The position numbers were made by a program, and so were the translations under genes. The notes below the pieces were generated by a model that was not told the origin of the DNA, ran no database searches, and saw only the letters and a program-made list of their open reading frames with translations. Shown piece after piece: positions 5,629 to 9,515 of a DNA stretch of 9,515 bases (its first letter is position 1; every line of letters begins with the position of its first letter). The DNA is from Clostridiales bacterium (GTDB taxonomy: Bacteria > Bacillota > Clostridia > Oscillospirales > Oscillospiraceae), in NCBI GenBank assembly GCA_021201515.1, contig JAJQET010000188.1:1-9515 (forward strand). Reading direction: 5' to 3'.

Positions 5629-6906
5629 TCACTGCCCAAAGTGTCCCGCCAGGAACGCCTGCCGCACGTCGCCGGAGAAATACAGCGTCCCCAGGGCCAC
5701 AGTAACGCCGCCCCGGCCAGCCTCCAGCGCCGCCGCCAGACCCTGGGGGATGCTGCCGCAGGGGGTGGCGGGGACGCCTCTGACCCGGCAGGCCTCCGCC
5801 AGGGCCTGGGCGTCCAGGGCCCTGGGGGTGTTGGCCGTCACGGTGAAAAATTCCTTTGCCAGAGGGGTCAGCAGGTCCAGCATGGCGGGATAGTCCTTGT
5901 CCGCCATGACGGAGAGGAGAAAGACGAACTTCTCCCCCGGAAACACCGCCCGAAGGCTGTCCACCGTGGCCCGCATCCCGTGGGGGTTATGGCTGCCGTC
6001 CAGAATCAGCATGGGGCTGCGGCTCAGCAGCTCGAACCGCCCCGGCCAGGAGACGGCGGCCGGCCCCCGACGGATGGCGTCGTCGGAGATCTGCCAGTCC
6101 CTGGCCCGCAGTACGTCGGCGGCGGTGATAGCCACCGCCGCATTTTTGGGCTGGTAGGCCCCCAGCAGGGGGATTGTCAGGTCTTGCAGGCCGTCAAAGT
6201 CGAAGCGGCAGCCCTCCAAATCCGTGCTGTGTACGGTGAGGCGCTGAAAGGGGGCTGTGATCAGGGGGCAGCCTGTCTCCCGGCATTTGGCGGCGATGAC
6301 TGCGTCCGCCTCCGGCGCGCCGCCGTAGGAGACCACGGTGGTGCCCGGCTTGATGATACCCGCCTTGGCGCCGGCGATGTCCGCCAGGGTGGGGCCCAGC
6401 TCCCGGACATGGTCCATGCCCAGGGCGGTGATGACGGCGCACTCCGGGGCGGGGATGACGTTGGTGGAGTCCAGCTCGCCCCCCAGCCCCACCTCCAGCA
6501 CCACGATGTCGCAGTTTTGCCGGGCGAAGTACAGAAAGCCCAGGGCGGTGATCAGCTCAAACTCGGTGGGGGCATCGGCCATGGCATCAGCATGGGGACG
6601 AATTTCGTCCACCACCTGCTCCAGATCTTCATCGGAGATGGGGACGCCGTTCACCTGAACGCGCTCATTGAAGCGGTTCAGAAAGGGGGAGGTGTACAGC
6701 CCCACCCGGTACCCCGCTGCCTGTAAGATGGAGGCCAGACAGGCCGCTGTGCTGCCCTTGCCGTTGGTGCCTGCGATGTGGACGAAGCGGAGCCGTTCCT
6801 CCGGATTGCCCAGGGCAGAGAGCAGGTCACGGGTGCGGCTCAGCCCCGGCTTCTGCCCCCGCCAGCTCACCTGATGGATATAGGCCAGGGTGGATTCATA
6901 GCTCAT
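5629..6906 (-). CDS. folC: Bifunctional folylpolyglutamate synthase / dihydrofolate synthase
   Basis: 425 residues, normal length for FolC. The enzyme ligates glutamate to folates (and often to dihydropteroate) using ATP, which retains folate cofactors in the cell. Motifs in order: Mur-ligase P-loop GTNGKGST (46-53), TSPFLNRFNERVQ (72-84), EVGLGGELDSTN (138-149), AGAKAGIIKPG with the likely carbamoylated K181, WPGRFE (287-292) and the C-terminal domain motif LDGSHNPHG (302-310). The position usually occupied by Arg in GLGGRLDATN is Glu144 here. The ATG at 6906 is 12 nt after the stop of the DUF896 gene, and its ribosome site (TAAGGGGA) overlaps that stop codon, implying coupled translation. 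It is the last gene of the operon and is followed by a terminator. Confidence 0.96.
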   Translation of the reverse strand: MSYESTLAYIHQVSWRGQKPGLSRTRDLLSALGNPEERLRFVHIAGTNGKGSTAACLASILQAAGYRVGLYTSPFLNRFNERVQVNGVPISDEDLEQVVDEIRPHADAMADAPTEFELITALGFLYFARQNCDIVVLEVGLGGELDSTNVIPAPECAVITALGMDHVRELGPTLADIAGAKAGIIKPGTTVVSYGGAPEADAVIAAKCRETGCPLITAPFQRLTVHSTDLEGCRFDFDGLQDLTIPLLGAYQPKNAAVAITAADVLRARDWQISDDAIRRGPAAVSWPGRFELLSRSPMLILDGSHNPHGMRATVDSLRAVFPGEKFVFLLSVMADKDYPAMLDLLTPLAKEFFTVTANTPRALDAQALAEACRVRGVPATPCGSIPQGLAAALEAGRGGVTVALGTLYFSGDVRQAFLAGHFGQ

Positions 6907-6918
6907 GGATGGTTCCCC

Positions 6919-7176
6919 TTACTTCAATTTGATTTTCACGCCGGGCTTGCCGATTTCCTTCGCCCGACGGTTGGCCTCCCGGACGGGAATTTTGTTGCCC
7001 TGGGCGTCCACCACATAGGTGTTGTCCAGCTGGCCCCGGAGGGAGGCCCGGACGGCGGCGATGTATTCCTGCCGCAGGGCGGCCTGCTCGGCCTTTTCCG
7101 CTGCGGTCAGCCCCTCCGGCGTCTTTGATTTTCGGGCCAGGGCGTTGATGCGGTCAATGGTTTCCTGTGTGATCAT
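6919..7176 (-). CDS. DUF896 (YnzC-like) small protein
   Basis: 85 residues. The segment from INALARKSKTPEGLTAAE (10-27) through QAALRQEY (31-38) is characteristic of DUF896/YnzC, small helical-hairpin proteins of Firmicutes. The C-terminal tail (about 62-85) is basic. B. subtilis YnzC has an SOS-linked gene neighbourhood (yneA-yneB-ynzC), but here the gene sits between the ylmH-like gene and folC. No LexA-type site was seen. The frame is open upstream to 7278, inside the preceding gene. The ATG at 7176 is preferred: AAAGGA lies at 7183-7188, and all family-like sequence starts there. It begins 22 nt after the upstream stop codon. The molecular role of the family is not established to my knowledge. 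Confidence 0.9.
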   Translation of the reverse strand: MITQETIDRINALARKSKTPEGLTAAEKAEQAALRQEYIAAVRASLRGQLDNTYVVDAQGNKIPVREANRRAKEIGKPGVKIKLK

Positions 7177-7198
7177 AGTCTGTCCTTTCTCAATGCGG

Positions 7199-7990
7199 TC
7201 AGAGATACCGCTCCAGGGTGATGGCAATGCGGCCCTTCCGCGTCTGGCCGCCCACCTCCGTGACCCGGCACTTTCCAAGGCCCCGGCAGGACAGCACGTC
7301 CCCCTGGGCCACCGGAGCGTCCGGCCGGGTCACCTCCCGCCAGTTCAGGGCCACCCGTCCGGCGCTGATGGCCTCCGCCAGTTTGGAGCGGCTGGTGGAA
7401 AACCCTGCCGCCGCCACCGCGTCCAGCCGCAGGGAGGAGACGGTGGCGTGAATGGTTTTCACCTCGCCCACCGGCGGCGTCACCTCCTCCATGGGCAGGG
7501 GAGAGAGGGTCAGTTTGGCTCGGCCTGCGGAGGTCAGGTTTTGCAGGGCGAAGGGGACGATCTCCGGCAGGAGCAGCAGGTCGCAGCTGCCCTTGCCCAC
7601 CAGAATGTCCCCCACCGTCTCCCGCTTCACCCCCATGCCCATGAGGGCGCCCAGAAAGTCCCGATGGGTCAGAGCCTCCGGCCCGTGCCAGACGGCCCGG
7701 AGGGCGGAGAGGTAGTCGGCGGGGACCACGTCCTCCGGCTCCATCCAGTCCGGCAGAAAGACGCAGACCCGTCGCTCCGCCTCCGGATAACCGCCGGTGA
7801 ACAGGTGGGCAGGGTAGCCCTCGGCGGCGATGAGCCGCTCCACCGCCGCCCGCTCCGCCGGGGAGAGAAACGGGGTGTGGGTGGGGACGCTCCGCCGCCC
7901 GGCGAAGCGGAGCTGATCCAGCGCCTTGCCCAGCAGCAGTCGCTCCTCCGGGGAGGAGGACAGGCGGTTTAACAGCTCTGTTTTTTCCAT
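7199..7990 (-). CDS. ylmH: YlmH-family S4-domain RNA-binding protein
   Basis: 263 residues. The N-terminal two thirds carry the YlmH signature HRDFLGALMGMGVKRETVGD (109-128). The C-terminus is an S4 RNA-binding domain (about 184-243: SSLRLDAVAA, SRSKLAEAISAGRVALNW, GDVLSCRGLGK). YlmH proteins bind RNA and have been linked to ribosome quality control in B. subtilis and to cell division clusters; here no division genes are adjacent. Two starts are possible. The ATG at 7990 has AAGGGG at 7999-8004 with an 8-nt spacer, while a GTG at 7999 would overlap that site, so the ATG is chosen. It is the first gene of the operon, with a promoter about 20 nt upstream. Confidence 0.88.
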   Translation of the reverse strand: MEKTELLNRLSSSPEERLLLGKALDQLRFAGRRSVPTHTPFLSPAERAAVERLIAAEGYPAHLFTGGYPEAERRVCVFLPDWMEPEDVVPADYLSALRAVWHGPEALTHRDFLGALMGMGVKRETVGDILVGKGSCDLLLLPEIVPFALQNLTSAGRAKLTLSPLPMEEVTPPVGEVKTIHATVSSLRLDAVAAAGFSTSRSKLAEAISAGRVALNWREVTRPDAPVAQGDVLSCRGLGKCRVTEVGGQTRKGRIAITLERYL

Positions 7991-8006
7991 AGACGTCACC
8001 CCTTCA

Positions 8007-8032
8007 TTCTTTCGTATTGTACCACGAAAGAA
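8007..8032. promoter_or_regulatory. 9-bp inverted repeat covering the ylmH promoter -10, candidate operator
   Basis: TTCTTTCGT (8007-8015) and ACGAAAGAA (8024-8032) are perfect reverse complements separated by 8 nt. The dyad encloses the -10 hexamer and the probable start site, where a repressor would block transcription. It may also be coincidence; no regulator is indicated. Confidence 0.4.
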
Positions 8033-8044
8033 AAGCGGTGTAAA
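8016..8044 (-). promoter_or_regulatory. Sigma-A-type promoter of the ylmH-DUF896-folC operon
   Basis: Minus-strand -35 TTTACA (8044-8039) and -10 TACAAT (8021-8016) are separated by 17 nt. The start is expected near 8009, giving a leader of only about 18 nt that holds little beyond the ribosome site. Confidence 0.8.
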
Positions 8045-8050
8045 CTCTTT

Positions 8051-8092
8051 TAGCTGTTAGCCGCTGGCCGTTAGTGGCTAGTGGCTAGTGGC
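8051..8092. repeat. 7-bp tandem repeat array upstream of the ylmH promoter
   Basis: Six 7-bp units in register: TAGCTGT, TAGCCGC, TGGCCGT, TAGTGGC, TAGTGGC, TAGTGGC. The unit is the reverse complement of that at 2070-2104. The array starts 7 nt upstream of the -35 of the ylmH promoter. Confidence 0.8.
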
Positions 8093-8120
8093 GGGCCGCC
8101 CCTCCGGCGCTTTGGGCCTT

Positions 8121-8143
8121 CCTGCCCTTTCAAGGGAGGCAGG
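8121..8143. repeat. Small bulged palindrome
   Basis: CCTGCC (8121-8126) pairs with GGCAGG (8138-8143), with an inner CTT/AAG pairing. The TTCC..CCCTTTCA context resembles 5316-5326 after the epimerase gene (CTTCCCTTTCA), suggesting remnants of one intergenic repeat type. Confidence 0.4.
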
Positions 8144-8169
8144 CGGGTTATCATACCACGTTCCCTTTC

Positions 8170-8329
8170 TCCAGTAGGGGCGCACAGTGTGCGCCCGGCT
8201 AACGTTTCCTTTTTATATAAGGTGGTTTGATGTAGGAGCGTTGTTGTGTCCTGACCGGGGGCCTAGTTTCTTTCTCCGTCCTTTTCTAAGGAGGAAGGGC
8301 GCGGGCGCACACTGTGCGCCCCTACTGGA
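8170..8329. repeat. 160-bp element bounded by perfect 28-bp inverted repeats
   Basis: The arms at 8170-8197 and 8302-8329 are exact reverse complements over 28 bp. Each arm itself contains a 9-bp palindrome, GGGCGCACA/TGTGCGCCC (8178-8196 and 8303-8321). The 104 nt between them hold no open frame of note and are less GC-rich than the arms (for example CCTTTTTATATAAGG). The shape is like a MITE or a paired REP-type element, but I see no target-site duplication outside the arms. Confidence 0.75.
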
Positions 8330-8371
8330 CCAGGGGAACCGCCGGTCTTGACCGGGAACGATGGATAGAAA

Positions 8372-8393
8372 GGCGACCAAGGGCCGCCCCTAC
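8372..8393. repeat. Single arm of the GTAGGGGCGG repeat family
   Basis: Matches 1987-2008 with one mismatch over 22 positions (GGCGACC here, GGCGGCC there), in the same orientation and ending in GGGCCGCCCCTAC. No inverted partner is present nearby. A shorter fragment, GGGCCGCCCCT, lies at 8094-8104. Confidence 0.65.
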
Positions 8394-8442
8394 AGGGACA
8401 GAGGGCAGAGCGGGAAACAACCCCGTCAACCGCAAAAAAGAA

Positions 8443-8471
8443 TTGCATTGCCGCCCCAAGTTTAGTACAAT
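8443..8471 (+). promoter_or_regulatory. Sigma-A-type promoter of the nudC-like gene
   Basis: -35 TTGCAT (8443-8448) and -10 TACAAT (8466-8471) are 17 nt apart. The start is expected near 8478, giving a leader of about 32 nt before the GTG start at 8510. Confidence 0.7.
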
Positions 8472-8509
8472 AAGGGCAGCAGAAAACAAACGGAAAGGGG
8501 CGAACCGCT

Positions 8510-9358
8510 GTGATTCAGGATCTGGAGGGCACGCAGTTCTCAAATGTCTGGCGGGACATTCAGCCCGCCCCGGAGGACAGAATTTATATCCCCAGGGGCG
8601 GGGATGTGCTGGTGAACGAGGCGGGGGAGCTGCCCATGCGGTGGGAGATTCCCCGCATGACCGACGCCGAGTTCCGGTATCTGTTCGAGGCGGATGATGA
8701 GCGATATTTCCTCTGCCTGACGGAGCTGGCAATGCTGGGGGCCAGAGGCTACGACTGGCAGCCCGCCCGGCAGACGGCCCGAAACGCCCGGCCCATGTAC
8801 CGGGCGCTGGCGGGGTTCACCGCCATGCACCTGGCGGACTGGTACGGGAAGAACCGCTTCTGCGGCCGCTGCGGCGGGGAGACCGTTCCCGGCCATGACG
8901 AGCGGAAGCTGGTCTGCCCCAATTGCGGCAACGTGATCTATCCCCGGCTGAACCCGGCGGTGATTGTGGCGGTGACGGACGGGGAGCGGCTGCTGATGAC
9001 CCGGTACCAGCCCGCCCACCGGTCTGTGCGCCACTTCGTACTGATCGCCGGCTTTGTGGAGATCGGGGAGACGGCGGAGCAGTGCGTGGCCAGGGAGGTG
9101 CTGGAGGAGACCGGCCTGCGGGTGAAGCACATCCGCTACGCAGGCTCCCAGCCCTGGGGCTGCGAGGGCAACCTGACCCTGGGCTACTACTGTGAGCTGG
9201 ACGGGGACGATACCATCACCCTCCAGGAGGACGAGCTGGGGGAGGGCCGCTGGTTCCGGCGGGAGGAGGTTCCCGTGCCGGACGATGAGGTATCCATCAC
9301 TGCCCACATGATACGGGCCTTCCGGGAGGGCCGGGAGTGGGAAACCCCCTTTAGCTGA
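8510..9358 (+). CDS. nudC: NudC-type NAD(H) diphosphatase (Nudix hydrolase)
   Basis: 282 residues. NudC hydrolyses NADH or NAD+ to NMN(H) and AMP, and in some bacteria removes NAD caps from RNA. The zinc ribbon has C118/C121 (FCGRCGG) and C136/C139 (CPNCG). The Nudix box begins at G181 and ends at L203, with E187, R195, E196, E199, E200 and G202 in the consensus places. SQPW (213-216), the family marker just after the Nudix box, is present, but the next residues are GCEGNLTLGYY rather than the usual PFP-containing form. The GTG at 8510 is chosen because AAAGGGG (8494-8500) lies 9 nt upstream and no in-frame ATG precedes the conserved region closely. It is monocistronic with its own promoter, and no clear terminator follows. 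Confidence 0.92.
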   Translation: MIQDLEGTQFSNVWRDIQPAPEDRIYIPRGGDVLVNEAGELPMRWEIPRMTDAEFRYLFEADDERYFLCLTELAMLGARGYDWQPARQTARNARPMYRALAGFTAMHLADWYGKNRFCGRCGGETVPGHDERKLVCPNCGNVIYPRLNPAVIVAVTDGERLLMTRYQPAHRSVRHFVLIAGFVEIGETAEQCVAREVLEETGLRVKHIRYAGSQPWGCEGNLTLGYYCELDGDDTITLQEDELGEGRWFRREEVPVPDDEVSITAHMIRAFREGREWETPFS

Positions 9359-9515
9359 AATGTCATCAACTTAAAGAATCTACTTTCGTTTTCCTAAAGA
9401 AAGATACATTTCCGCGTTGAAAATCAGATTAGCACGACCAATGAAAAACCAGAATGTTCCCCAGCCGCCATCGGCGGCAGCTTTGGTGCGTAACAGGTTA
9501 CATCGTCTCTGACGG
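9359..9515. other. Gene-free tail with repeat-like fragments
   Basis: No gene was found. AATGTCATCAACTTAAAGA at about 9359-9377 resembles the segment after the epimerase gene (5329-5347). A 6-bp hairpin GCCGCC-ATC-GGCGGC lies at about 9465-9479. GGTGCGTAACAG (9485-9496) is identical to 2059-2070. The window probably ends inside another intergenic repeat cluster. Confidence 0.4.

Noticed and set aside
5370..5705. Open frames on both strands in the gap after the epimerase gene (for example 5411-5632 minus)
   Set aside because: They translate the nested DNA repeats (recurrent FCPPG-type peptides), run into the folC terminator, and lack good ribosome sites.
8314..8732. Open frames on both strands across the 5' end of the nudC-like gene
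   Set aside because: They cover intergenic repeats, the promoter and the nudC coding region in other frames; no recognisable protein features.
1..9515. Toxin-antitoxin, phage, defence or biosynthetic cluster
   Set aside because: All well-supported genes except the partial membrane protein and the 1303-1788 gene belong to housekeeping or signalling families; no effector, nuclease, transposase or integrase was seen.

Overview
The window is GC-rich DNA (roughly 60% or more in the genes) with Firmicutes-style signals: strong AGGAGG-like ribosome binding sites, sigma-A-type promoters and a YlmH/DUF896 gene pair. Gene content and the many palindromic intergenic repeats suggest a high-GC gut clostridium of the Oscillospiraceae type (Flavonifractor, Pseudoflavonifractor or Lawsonibacter relatives). 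That placement is an inference from style and family resemblance, not from a search.

Layout. (1) 1-668, minus: 5' part of a gene for a membrane protein with a zinc ribbon, a coiled coil, one membrane segment and YD-like repeats, cut by the window edge. (2) 764-1207, minus: tRNA adenosine deaminase tadA. (3) 1303-1788, plus: a small helical protein of unknown function. (4) 1789-2101: a gene-free block packed with palindromic repeats. (5) 2102-4131, minus: a LytTR response regulator and a GHKL sensor kinase overlapping by 4 nt, with a clear promoter. (6) 4403-5275, plus: an aldose 1-epimerase-family protein behind an extended -10 promoter. (7) 5276-5580: a second repeat-rich block, followed by a strong terminator. 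(8) 5629-7990, minus: an apparent operon ylmH-like / DUF896 / folC, with a consensus-like promoter at one end and an intrinsic terminator at the other. (9) 8000-8509: a third repeat-rich block with an inverted pair of 28-bp arms. (10) 8510-9358, plus: a NudC-type Nudix hydrolase. (11) 9359-9515: no gene seen.

The genes are mostly housekeeping (tRNA editing, folate polyglutamylation, NAD(H)/nucleotide hydrolysis, sugar anomer interconversion). The two-component pair is the only obvious signalling module; its signal and targets are not visible here. No mobile-element gene, phage gene, defence system, CRISPR array, tRNA or rRNA was found. The least explained material is the set of intergenic repeats, in which several distinct palindromic families and a 7-bp tandem repeat recur in all three large gene-free blocks, and the partial zinc-ribbon/coiled-coil/YD-repeat protein. 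I do not see strong evidence for a new multi-gene system.
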